Source: Sporosarcina cyprini (GTDB lineage: Bacteria > Bacillota > Bacilli > Bacillales_A > Planococcaceae). Taken from it: a DNA stretch of 64,000 nt. The position numbers and the translations under genes are program-made. The stretch's first letter is position 1, and the number at the start of each line of letters is the position of its first letter. Under the pieces are notes generated by a model. That model saw only the letters and a program-made list of their open reading frames with translations, was not told the DNA's origin and ran no database searches. Shown here piece by piece: positions 25,977-34,055 of this stretch. The DNA lies in NCBI RefSeq assembly GCF_022048975.1, contig NZ_JAKMHX010000017.1, forward strand, positions 1 through 64,000, given 5' to 3'.

Positions 25977-28900
25977 TCATGTTAACAATTCCACAATATC
26001 CTCCTCGGTTAAGGACATTACTGAATTTCCTTGCGAATCAATGATTTCTTCAATTAGGTTCCTTTTTTTCTCCTGCAGTTCATTCATCTTGTCCTCAATC
26101 GTGCCGCGTGCAACGAGTTTAATCACTTGAACCACTTGCTCCTGGCCAATCCGGTGGGCACGGTCTGCCGCTTGTTCCTCCACCGCCGGATTCCACCATA
26201 AATCATACAATATGACAGTATCGGCACCCGTCAGATTAAGGCCTGTTCCGCCTGCTTTCAATGAAATCAAAAACAAGTCACGCTCTCCAGCATTGAATCG
26301 CTGGCATAGCTCCAGCCGCTCTTCAGAAGGCGTTTGGCCATCGAGGTAGAAAAAGGGCACTCCTTGGAAAGCCAAATCCCTGCCGATCAAATCAAGCATC
26401 TTGGTGAACTGGGAGAAAATCAAAACACGCCTTCCAGCCAGTTGGGATTCCTGGATGATCCGCTTTAGCTGTTCGAATTTTGCCGAGCTCCCTTTATAGC
26501 CGTCGACGAATAAAGCAGGATGGCAGCAAATTTGCCGCAGTCTCGTCAAGCCGGCGAGAATCCTAATTTTATTCTTCCGGAGTGTGTCCTTATCCAGATG
26601 CTTTAACGTATCATGCCGCAGTTTTGCCAAGTAGGCCGCATACAACTTCTTCTGCTCTGGCAGCAGTTCAGCAGAATCAATCGTTTCAATTTTCTCCGGC
26701 AGCTCTTGCACAACATCGCGTTTCATCCGGCGAAGCAGGAATGGACGAATCCGACGAGCCACTTCTTTTCGCTGGAGCTCACTGAACTCCCGCAATCCCC
26801 CAAATAACTCAGGCAGGATGACATGGAAAATGGACCATAGTTCTTCTAACGCATTTTCCACGGGCGTTCCAGTCAACGCAAAACGATGGGTTGCCCGAAT
26901 TCGTTTCACTGATCTCGCCGTCATCGTAATCGGATTTTTGATCGCCTGCGCTTCATCCAGAAACATCGCATGGAACGTTAGCTTTTCAATCCACTGGATA
27001 TCCCTTCGCACAAGGGGATACGAAGTGATGATGACATCTGCCTCTTCGTCCAGCTGCCATAACTTCATCCTCTTTTTACGGTCGCCGTCCACAATGACAG
27101 CTTTCAGGTCAGGTGCGAACTTCTCCACTTCTTGCTTCCAATTATACGTAAGGGAAGAAGGGCACACTATAAGGACAGGCTGTTTCTGTCGGCGGATGGC
27201 AGCTAGCTCAGACAGGATGAAAGCAATGCTTTGCACTGTTTTGCCAAGCCCCATATCATCTGCCAAAATGCCACCTGTTCCAAACGAAGCCAATGTTTTC
27301 ATCCAGCGATAGCCTTGCTTTTGGTACGGCCGTAAAACGGAATCCAGTACTTCGGGAACAGCGATGCTTTCTTCCGGATTTTTCAGCCTGTCGAGGAAAG
27401 CCCTAGCGGATTCCTCAACTGAAAATGCCTCCGCCTCTTCTCCGGAATGCAGCAACCGGATGCCCCTTACAAAAGGAACCGTCAGCCCTTTCTCCAAGTC
27501 TTCCAGGCTTTCCGGGAGTTCATTCATCATCTGCTGCAACCGCTCAAATTCTTTGGTTTCCAATGAAAGAAGCGTACCATCCCGCAACCGGTAGTATTTC
27601 CGCTTTTCTTCGAGAGCCACCAGCAAAGAACGGATTTCCCGGTCTGCAATGCCGTCCATCTCAAATTTAAATTCCAGCCAATTGGTCCGCTCCTCAAAGT
27701 GCTTCACACGGATTCGCGGCTGCGGGTGCCCCTTGAAAATCCGGTTTCGGATGGCTGTTGTGGCATAGACGCGAACATACTGCTGAAGCTTCGGCAGGAT
27801 ATGATAAAGAAAAGCATATTCCAGTTCTTCATTGTGCAAAAAATAGCCTTCGTCTGTTTCAGCGAACTGGCTTTCTTCCATGAGCTGTAAAATGGCCTCT
27901 TCCTTTTCGATATCCCGCAAGACTGTCGCCTTTTTTGGCAGCTCCCGATCCGCCACAGGATTGATGACGATATGGCCATACTGAAACTCCAAACCGGCCA
28001 ATAAGCGGTTATTTAAACGGTCGATGTACAGCTTCGCCACTAAGGGGGATTGGACCAACCGGCTCGTAACCGAGGAATCGATTTCGACCTGGCCGATGCT
28101 TCGGAGACCCGGAACGACTTTCTCCAGGAAGAACCCGACTTGTTCATCCGGAATGGTTATATGCCTCGCTTGCGCGGTCTTCAGCATCCGTTCCAAATCC
28201 GCGAGCCGTTTGCAATCTTCAGGCGCAAGCCGAAAGATATTTCCTCTCTGCACGACTGTCCGGTATGCTTCCAAAATGACCACTTCATCCATACCGTCTA
28301 TTTTCAGCAAATGGTCAGCAGTTTTTGATTGCCCGAAATGAAAGCGAATCGGCAACGTGCCTTCTTTACGCTGAAATGGATACCTGGATCCTGTCTTCTC
28401 CAGCTGAACGTCGGCAGCCTCGAGGAGCGGCAACAATACTTCCCATGCATAAGGAGGAATAACCAGCATGGAATCAGGGATCGTGATGTCCTCATGTTGA
28501 TCTGTTTGTATCGCAATAAGCTGCTGCAAGACGGCATCCGTTTCTGCCAGAAAGCAGTGGATATGCGGATCATACAACTCACTTGGCAGGCCCCTGTCCA
28601 GTTGACGGAGAAAACGCCCAATGGGTTCCACCTTATGATCACCGAACCAGATTTCAACACCAAGAAGCGGCCCTTGGCTTGTCACGATCGGTTTGAGAAT
28701 AAATTGCAACGGCTTCACCTGGCGTCTCTCAAAATGCCGCTGATGTTTACTAGGCGGGGCTGCGGGTTTTTTAAAAAGGGTGAGCAATTCATCCGCCAGC
28801 TTTGCGCCATTCCCTTCCTGTTGCGCGATGGCAAGCAGAACGGCTGCGACATGCTGGCATTCGTATTTGTAGGAAGCCCCAAGGGAAGGACAGCTGCACG

Positions 28901-29096
28901 ACGTTTTCATTTCATTACCAGCAGTGAATTCAATCTTCACTTGAAACGGCTCGTTGCCGTGTACAATTGCTTCACAGCGACTGGAATCCATAATGGCAAT
29001 GGAGACTTTGCCTGCTTGAACATACGACTTCCCTCGCCGATATGACACAGTACCGCACAAATCCGTCACCTTTTTATCTGTAATGACTGGAATCAT
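25977..29096 (-). CDS. SWIM-domain SNF2-family helicase
   Basis: This is a 1039-residue SWI2/SNF2-type ATPase. A SWIM zinc finger lies near residue 80 (SCSCPS...YECQHVAAV, CxCxnCxH). A middle region of some 400 residues is followed by the helicase core: Walker A in ADDMGLGKTVQ, motif II DEAQ, motif III-like ALTGTPVEN, and the C-terminal helicase half with LSLKAGGTGLNLTGAD-type and DRAHRIGQ motifs. Bacterial relatives include B. subtilis YwqA. Probable role: ATP-driven translocation on DNA or remodelling of RNA polymerase complexes; exact function unknown. I chose ATG 29096 with AGGGGGG eight bases upstream. An upstream extension in the frame overlaps the ABC permease stop and lacks a ribosome site. 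Confidence 0.88.
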   Translation of the reverse strand: MIPVITDKKVTDLCGTVSYRRGKSYVQAGKVSIAIMDSSRCEAIVHGNEPFQVKIEFTAGNEMKTSCSCPSLGASYKYECQHVAAVLLAIAQQEGNGAKLADELLTLFKKPAAPPSKHQRHFERRQVKPLQFILKPIVTSQGPLLGVEIWFGDHKVEPIGRFLRQLDRGLPSELYDPHIHCFLAETDAVLQQLIAIQTDQHEDITIPDSMLVIPPYAWEVLLPLLEAADVQLEKTGSRYPFQRKEGTLPIRFHFGQSKTADHLLKIDGMDEVVILEAYRTVVQRGNIFRLAPEDCKRLADLERMLKTAQARHITIPDEQVGFFLEKVVPGLRSIGQVEIDSSVTSRLVQSPLVAKLYIDRLNNRLLAGLEFQYGHIVINPVADRELPKKATVLRDIEKEEAILQLMEESQFAETDEGYFLHNEELEYAFLYHILPKLQQYVRVYATTAIRNRIFKGHPQPRIRVKHFEERTNWLEFKFEMDGIADREIRSLLVALEEKRKYYRLRDGTLLSLETKEFERLQQMMNELPESLEDLEKGLTVPFVRGIRLLHSGEEAEAFSVEESARAFLDRLKNPEESIAVPEVLDSVLRPYQKQGYRWMKTLASFGTGGILADDMGLGKTVQSIAFILSELAAIRRQKQPVLIVCPSSLTYNWKQEVEKFAPDLKAVIVDGDRKKRMKLWQLDEEADVIITSYPLVRRDIQWIEKLTFHAMFLDEAQAIKNPITMTARSVKRIRATHRFALTGTPVENALEELWSIFHVILPELFGGLREFSELQRKEVARRIRPFLLRRMKRDVVQELPEKIETIDSAELLPEQKKLYAAYLAKLRHDTLKHLDKDTLRKNKIRILAGLTRLRQICCHPALFVDGYKGSSAKFEQLKRIIQESQLAGRRVLIFSQFTKMLDLIGRDLAFQGVPFFYLDGQTPSEERLELCQRFNAGERDLFLISLKAGGTGLNLTGADTVILYDLWWNPAVEEQAADRAHRIGQEQVVQVIKLVARGTIEDKMNELQEKKRNLIEEIIDSQGNSVMSLTEEDIVELLT

Positions 29097-29188
29097 TCTT
29101 CTCGCCCCCCTGCTCCGTCCTATTTCGGTATCCTTCATTATACGCGAACAAAGGCTCCCTTTACAGTCCGGGGAACAAGGCAAACGTG

Positions 29189-30820
29189 TCACTGACTCAT
29201 CGATCTTTTACGAAATGAGAAACGCCATGTTATTACGGCAACAACAAGCAGCATTGCAATATACACATAGATCCCAAAGGCAAAACGATTGGCAAACACG
29301 TGCGCAGCAACAAATAACAACGTTAGCAATCCAATCAAAAACATTTTAAACGAACCGCCATCCTGAGCAAATTGGAAGGATAACGAGAAGGGAAACGAAT
29401 CCCGATCCATCAACAGATAAACAATTGCTGTAAACAGGACGCCTCCAACTGCTACGGCAATGAGATCCGGGATAACAGAAGTTGAGAAAATCCCGATGAA
29501 AATAACCGATAACAATAGAAAAACTGGCGCATACATAGTCATCAAAAACGCCTTCAATGTCCCGCTAAATACGATATGAGGCTGTTCTATCGGTGCTGCT
29601 TTGAAAATCCAGCCACCTTTATAGCTGCCCGAATAGCGAAGCATATGAACGACGGTCGGGATAATGAAATTCAGGAAATAGATGAACAAAAACATGCTTC
29701 CTGTGCCGATCTCTGCCAGAGACCGTTCCCTAAGCTCCATAACGATAAATATGAAAGGAAAGACAATACCCATTGCCAGCACCGGATAGACTTTTAGTTT
29801 AAATTCCCTCTCCTGGCGCATCATTAATGTGGCAAACCGGAAAAAGACCCTCTCCTCTTTGGAGTGGCACGTCATCTTAGCCAACATTTCAATGATCCGA
29901 TGGGGCTTCCTCTTCCGTTCCTTTGCCACGCCCATCAATTTATCAAGACTCCGCTCAAAAGCAGGCATTAAACGGATATACAACAGGACAGCGAGGATCG
30001 GCACAAGCACCCCGAGAATCGAACCGAGGACAATGCCAGCGGAGTAATTTCCATTAAGAAGCATTTCAAATGTGGAGCCATACCATAAAGGCGGCAGCAA
30101 TAGATGCCACCAGTTGAATGTATAAGAGATATCAAAATTTACAATATCAAAGGAACGGGCTACGACCTGATAGCCAATAATCGTCCCGACCGATAGAAGG
30201 ATCTGCACATAATTAATAATATCCTTTAGCTTTTCCCCATCAAAAAATCGCAGCACGGCTAAGTAAAGCAAGGAAGTGATGACAATGACAAGCGCGATGG
30301 TCAACCCGATATCCACGAGAAACAGCAACGTAAATAGAATGCCTTTTGTAAAGAGACTGACCAAAAGCGGCAATAGCAGAAGCGAGCCGCTGACAAAAAA
30401 CATGTAAATGAGAATATGCAGTATTTTAGCTGCATTGATTGTCTTGCTGTCGACCGGTTTCGTATGCAATATGTTTTTATCCCGGATATCCAGCAAGACG
30501 GAAGAGAAATCCGCGATCATCGTCGTAGATAATATGAAAATGATAATGCCGAAGCTGATGCCCATTTGAAAGACTAATTGATTCCCAAAAAATAAAAAAG
30601 GAGTGATCAACAGGCCATATAGTGCGTAAATCCACAGTGATTTCAGAAACTGGTTGCCTTCCTTTTTCCCCCGCGTATCATTAAAAATCGTCGGCACTCT
30701 TCTGCCATCCATCGTCAATTTCATTCGCAGGATGATCAGAAGCGCATTATAATCGATTCCCAGTTTTAGTAACAAAGGCTTGAACAACGAAATGACTTGA
30801 AGAGATCGGTACTCACGCAT
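29189..30820 (-). CDS. ABC transporter permease (YthQ-like)
   Basis: This 543-residue protein has about 10-12 membrane segments and no soluble domain. Size and arrangement resemble the large permeases of Bacillus ABC-2-type exporters such as YthQ. The start ATG at 30820 lies inside the last codons of the ATPase gene (ATGCGTGA overlap of 8 bp), with GGATGGGG upstream, so the two are translationally coupled. Probable export of a lipid, peptide or drug; substrate unknown. Upstream in-frame ATG codons lie inside the ATPase gene and are less likely. Confidence 0.8.
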   Translation of the reverse strand: MREYRSLQVISLFKPLLLKLGIDYNALLIILRMKLTMDGRRVPTIFNDTRGKKEGNQFLKSLWIYALYGLLITPFLFFGNQLVFQMGISFGIIIFILSTTMIADFSSVLLDIRDKNILHTKPVDSKTINAAKILHILIYMFFVSGSLLLLPLLVSLFTKGILFTLLFLVDIGLTIALVIVITSLLYLAVLRFFDGEKLKDIINYVQILLSVGTIIGYQVVARSFDIVNFDISYTFNWWHLLLPPLWYGSTFEMLLNGNYSAGIVLGSILGVLVPILAVLLYIRLMPAFERSLDKLMGVAKERKRKPHRIIEMLAKMTCHSKEERVFFRFATLMMRQEREFKLKVYPVLAMGIVFPFIFIVMELRERSLAEIGTGSMFLFIYFLNFIIPTVVHMLRYSGSYKGGWIFKAAPIEQPHIVFSGTLKAFLMTMYAPVFLLLSVIFIGIFSTSVIPDLIAVAVGGVLFTAIVYLLMDRDSFPFSLSFQFAQDGGSFKMFLIGLLTLLFVAAHVFANRFAFGIYVYIAMLLVVAVITWRFSFRKRSMSQ

Positions 30821-31610
30821 CGGCATCCCCATCCTGCATAATGGAGATGAAACGGGACGCCCGTTCCCCATGATCTGTGAAGCCCGTCAATTGATTGAAA
30901 ATACCGGACAAGGTGCCTTCCTGGCTTAACTCCTGCAGCTCCTCAAATGTCCCGTCTGCGATTACCTCTCCCTTAACGAGAAGGACAATTCGGTTGCTGA
31001 TCTTTTCAACGACATCCATAATATGCGACGAATAGAAAATCGTCTTTCCTTGTTCCGCGAGCTGCGCCAGCATTTCCCGGATGATCATCATACTGTTGGC
31101 ATCCAAGCCGCTCAGCGGTTCATCAAGAAATAACAAATCAGGATTATGCAGCAAACTCGATGTGATGAGCACCTTCTGCCTCATTCCTTTTGAAAAGGAA
31201 GAAAGTCTCGTATCCATTACACTGGTGAGATCAAATTCCTTCAACAGTTTTTCAGCCTTCTGCTCTGCGTAGTGGCGTTCCATCCCATAGAGCTCCCCCG
31301 TAAACACTAAAAACTCCATCGCCGTCAAATTATCGTAAAGCTCCGCCTGTTCCGGCACATATCCGATTCTTCTCTTATATGAAATATCCCCTTGGGCAAT
31401 ATCCTGGCCGAACAGTTCAACCGTCCCTTGATAGTTTTGAATCAAACCGAGCATTATCTTTACCGTCGTACTCTTCCCCGCTCCATTCGGTCCAATATAT
31501 CCGATGATCTGGCCACGCTTCACTTCCAAATTAACTCGGTTCAGCACCAGCTTTTCGCCATAATCCATCGTCAAATCTCGCAAGACTAATATGTTTTCGG
31601 TTGTTTCCAT
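30813..31610 (-). CDS. ABC transporter ATP-binding protein (YthP-like)
   Basis: This 265-residue ATPase has Walker A GPNGAGKST, Q loop YVPEQAEL, signature variant SFSKGMRQKV, Walker B LLFLDEPLSGLD and switch histidine SSHIMDVVE. The signature S-F-S-K-G-M-R-Q and the length fit exporters of the ABC-2/drug-resistance group. It is paired with the permease that overlaps its 3' end. I chose ATG 31610; an upstream in-frame start adds only two residues. It has its own upstream region, divergent from the secreted repeat-protein gene. Confidence 0.88.
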   Translation of the reverse strand: METTENILVLRDLTMDYGEKLVLNRVNLEVKRGQIIGYIGPNGAGKSTTVKIMLGLIQNYQGTVELFGQDIAQGDISYKRRIGYVPEQAELYDNLTAMEFLVFTGELYGMERHYAEQKAEKLLKEFDLTSVMDTRLSSFSKGMRQKVLITSSLLHNPDLLFLDEPLSGLDANSMMIIREMLAQLAEQGKTIFYSSHIMDVVEKISNRIVLLVKGEVIADGTFEELQELSQEGTLSGIFNQLTGFTDHGERASRFISIMQDGDADA

Positions 31611-31783
31611 ACACACACCCCGCTCCTAAAGATTCTTTCTTGTTAGTTTATACGAACGAAATTGGAAATGGTTCCCTGAGGAAACGATGAGAAACTTCTT
31701 ATGAAACTCTCATTTTCCTCACAGAGTCCTCTCAAAATGCGGCGGTATGATAAGGACATACCAAAACAAAGGAGACGATGAAC

Positions 31784-32746
31784 ATGAACAAATTACTAGC
31801 AACTACACTAAGCGCAGCACTTTTATCAGCAGGAGGATTCAGCGCAGCCAACGTACTACATACGGACAAAGTGGAAGCGGCACAAACGCAGCAAGTAACA
31901 ACATCCCAATACGGCTCTAACTATCAATTGCAAATCGCAGCCGATACGCTTGCACAACTTCCTGAATACGCTACAGTGGCAAGCAAAGTCGATGTATCCG
32001 GACTGCAAGCAAAAATTACAGAGGACTCCAACTACAAGCGCGTCATCCTCTTCAAAGATGCGAACGGTCAAGGCAAATTCAAATCCATCTTTGTAAAAAA
32101 CACTAACATGTTGGAAATCGTTGATTTGAAAGCGGGACAAGTATTCTACGGGAAAATTACAACTGAAGACACAACACCGGCACCTGAAGTAAAACCAGAA
32201 CAACCGGTTCAAAGCGACATCAGCTCATTACCGGAATACACAACACTCGCATCCAAGGTCGAGGTCGGTAGCTACAATGCAGCAGTCGTCGAAGACAACT
32301 TCAACAAACGAGTAATCGTTTTGAAAGACGACAATGGCCGTGAGCAGTTCAAGTCCATCTTTGTGAAAGAAACAAACACATTGAAAATCATCGACACAAC
32401 AGGCGGCCAAATCTTTTACGGCGTTATCACTGCAGAATCAACACCGAGCGCGGCTCAACCAGTTGAACAACAAGCAGCACCTGCAGTCGCTACACAACAA
32501 GTGAAAGAGCAAGCAGCCCCTGCAGCAAGCGGCATCAGCGCGCTGCCTGAATACAACAAGCTCGCTTCCGTTGTAGATGTCGCAAGCTACACAGCACAAA
32601 TTGCCGAAGACAACTACAGCACACGCACCATCCTATTAAAGGATGCGAACGGCAGCGTTCAATACAAATCCATTTTTGTGAAACGGACTAACATGCTCAA
32701 AGTCATCAATACACGCGGCGGCATGGTATTCTACGGATCTCTATAA
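31784..32746 (+). CDS. Secreted protein with three 70-residue repeats
   Basis: This 320-residue exported protein has a classical signal peptide (KLLATTLSAALLSAGGFSAANV...) and likely cleavage near VEA-AQ, about residue 33. Three repeats of about 67 residues follow at about 58-125, 146-212 and 252-318. Each opens with LPEY..LAS.V.V, carries KDxNG, KSIFVK.TN.L and ends in FYG. Linkers are rich in P, Q and A. No known domain is recognised; the repeats may be small beta-rich modules for wall or ligand binding. I chose ATG 31784 because GGAG lies nine bases upstream (ATG 31778 is too close). A terminator follows at 32767-32796. Confidence 0.75.
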   Translation: MNKLLATTLSAALLSAGGFSAANVLHTDKVEAAQTQQVTTSQYGSNYQLQIAADTLAQLPEYATVASKVDVSGLQAKITEDSNYKRVILFKDANGQGKFKSIFVKNTNMLEIVDLKAGQVFYGKITTEDTTPAPEVKPEQPVQSDISSLPEYTTLASKVEVGSYNAAVVEDNFNKRVIVLKDDNGREQFKSIFVKETNTLKIIDTTGGQIFYGVITAESTPSAAQPVEQQAAPAVATQQVKEQAAPAASGISALPEYNKLASVVDVASYTAQIAEDNYSTRTILLKDANGSVQYKSIFVKRTNMLKVINTRGGMVFYGSL

Positions 32747-32766
32747 GAGAATATGATAAGGAAGGA

Positions 32767-32796
32767 AGCAGGCGCTCTTATGCGTCTGCTTTTTTA
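32767..32796 (+). terminator. Terminator after the repeat-protein gene
   Basis: The stem AGCAGGCGC/GCGTCTGCT (one G-T pair) is followed by TTTTTT. Confidence 0.85.
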
Positions 32797-32821
32797 GGGT
32801 GTGTGGATCGAATTAGCTGGG

Positions 32822-32915
32822 GTTATCGGTCGCTTCGCAAGAGGCATCGGTCAGTTTTCATATTTGATCAATACTATCGAAAGCTTATCGGTCACGCCCG
32901 GGTTTATCATACAGC
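32822..32915. repeat. Degenerate 21-bp-spaced array, core TTATCGGTC
   Basis: Copies of the core TATCGGTC, or variants, have their ATC at 32825, 32846, 32867 (ATCAATA), 32887 and 32906 (ATCATAC), spaced 21, 21, 20 and 19 bp. The linkers are not conserved. It lies in a 300-base gap between a terminator and the DUF2188 gene. Period and placement match the stronger arrays at 4165-4340 and 9797-10595. The rest of the gap (32916-33050) shows nothing recognisable. Confidence 0.55.
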
Positions 32916-33061
32916 TCGCGACGTTTCCGGCAGTCTGTCTTTCTGTCATTCTCCAAACAGTACAATCCTTCCAGTTTTGATTTCCATCAGGCGGGTAATG
33001 AATGATTACATAATTGATTGTCTCTGTAGCATTACCAGTTTAGCAGGAAGGAGGTCGTTGT

Positions 33062-33322
33062 ATGGCTGATCACCAAAAGCGTGACCAGGACGAGTATTTC
33101 GAGGATCGGGCTGGTACAGACGATGCCCGGTACCATGTTGTTCCGCATGATGAGGACGGCTGGGCTGTGAAAAAAGAAGCCAACGACGACCCGGCTTACA
33201 CGTCGGGATCGCGCGATGAAGCTGTCGAGGAAGCGAAGCGGATGGCGCAAGAAGCCGGCACGATGGTCTATCTTCATGGTGAGGATGGCAAGATTGAGAA
33301 ACAGCTGGAATATGGTGATTGA
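33062..33322 (+). CDS. DUF2188 domain protein
   Basis: This is an 86-residue acidic soluble protein. The middle part (YHVVPHDEDGWAVKKEANDDPAYTSGSRDEAVEEAKRMAQEAG) fits DUF2188, a small domain in which a short beta hairpin is followed by a helix. Its role in bacteria is unknown; members are often listed as stress-linked. A strong AGGAGGT site lies before the ATG. It converges with the small minus-strand gene at 33360. Confidence 0.75.
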   Translation: MADHQKRDQDEYFEDRAGTDDARYHVVPHDEDGWAVKKEANDDPAYTSGSRDEAVEEAKRMAQEAGTMVYLHGEDGKIEKQLEYGD

Positions 33323-33325
33323 TTT

Positions 33326-33361
33326 AAAAAATGCCCAGGGTGCACTCCCTGGGCATTTTTT
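33326..33361. terminator. Bidirectional terminator
   Basis: A perfect stem of 15 bp with A and T ends (AAAAAATGCCCAGGG / CCCTGGGCATTTTTT) lies directly after the DUF2188 gene. It also serves the minus-strand small gene. Confidence 0.88.
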
Positions 33362-33538
33362 ATTGTAGTTCCTGATAGCCTTCATAAAACGGCCGCCGTC
33401 TTTGACGTCAGAATGATATAACGCTTTTAACGCAAAGCTCTTTTCAAGTTCATGTTCCTTCATAATTTGCTGCAGTCGCTTGGACAGCTCCGCATTGTTT
33501 TTTACGAGACGCTCCATTTTCGGTTTGGAGTATTGCAT
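33360..33538 (-). pseudogene. Small conserved-looking gene with a likely 1-bp frameshift
   Basis: The frame starts at ATG 33538 with a strong AGGAGGG site eight bases upstream. It encodes a basic helical protein beginning MQYSKPKMERLVKNN and running to HSDVKDGG. From there the open frame carries on through the terminator and antisense to the DUF2188 gene, which is implausible. One base added in the GGCGGCCG run at about 33390-33397 would give the ending GGPFYEGYQELQ and a TAA at 33360-33362, just before the terminator. So this is either a recent inactivating deletion or a sequencing error in a real gene of about 59 residues. Confidence 0.55.
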
Positions 33539-33614
33539 TCGGCATCCCTCCTACTTCTTACCTTACCATGAATCCCTATTTATAAACGATCATGACGTAA
33601 ATATTTTCGTAAGG

Positions 33615-33664
33615 TTAGACATCTAAAGCACTTCATACTACAATTGAAAATGATTATCAATATC
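33615..33664 (+). promoter_or_regulatory. Promoter with Fur box
   Basis: TTAGAC (33615-33620), an 18-bp spacer and TACAAT (33639-33644) form a promoter. The 19-mer at 33646-33664 matches the Fur consensus GATAATGATTATCATTATC at 17 of 19 positions. Iron-loaded Fur would repress the monooxygenase gene that follows. Confidence 0.8.
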
Positions 33665-33687
33665 ATTGAGTGCAGGGGGAATGCTTC

Positions 33688-33996
33688 ATGTTTTATCAAA
33701 TTAAGAAAATGATCGTTAAGGAAGGGACATCTTCCATTGTCATTGACCGCTTCAGTGGTGAAGGATTGATTGAAAAGCAACCAGGTTTCGTCGGTTTAGA
33801 GGTCCTTCTGAAAGAAGTGCGCCGCGGCGATGAGGAAGTTCTTATTGTCGTCCGTTGGCAATCAAAAGAGGATTGGAAAAATTGGGAGAAGAGCCCCGAG
33901 CATATCGCGGGCCACAAAGCGAATGCCGGCAAGCCGAAGCCTGATCACATTATTGAAGTGCAGCAGTCTACTTATGAAACAAAGTTGTCCAAGTAA
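33688..33996 (+). CDS. Haem-degrading monooxygenase, IsdG/HmoA-like
   Basis: This is a 102-residue single ABM-fold domain, the size of IsdG-family enzymes that cleave haem to release iron. The expected catalytic tryptophan and histidine can be seen in the segment WQSKEDWKNWEKSPEHIAGH; an N-terminal asparagine ligand is not evident. It resembles B. subtilis HmoA and probably acts in the cytoplasm as a dimer. I chose ATG 33688 with a GGGGGA site upstream. A near-consensus Fur box in its promoter supports a role in iron starvation. No haem uptake genes are adjacent. Confidence 0.82.
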   Translation: MFYQIKKMIVKEGTSSIVIDRFSGEGLIEKQPGFVGLEVLLKEVRRGDEEVLIVVRWQSKEDWKNWEKSPEHIAGHKANAGKPKPDHIIEVQQSTYETKLSK

Positions 33997-34014
33997 CTAG
34001 CTATGCTCTTTTGA

Positions 34015-34054
34015 AAAAAAACAGCCGGCCCTCGCAAATGGACCGGCTGGTTTC
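34015..34054. terminator. Terminator between haem oxygenase and SLH-NlpC genes
   Basis: The stem AGCCGG-...-CCGGCT with extra pairs lies between two convergent genes. An A tract precedes it, which gives T residues on the minus strand after the SLH-NlpC stop. Confidence 0.6.
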
Positions 34055-34055
34055 A

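Noticed and set aside
32803..33069. 88-codon frame before the DUF2188 gene
   Set aside because: It has no ribosome site, overlaps the degenerate array and the ribosome site of the next gene, and has an implausible composition.
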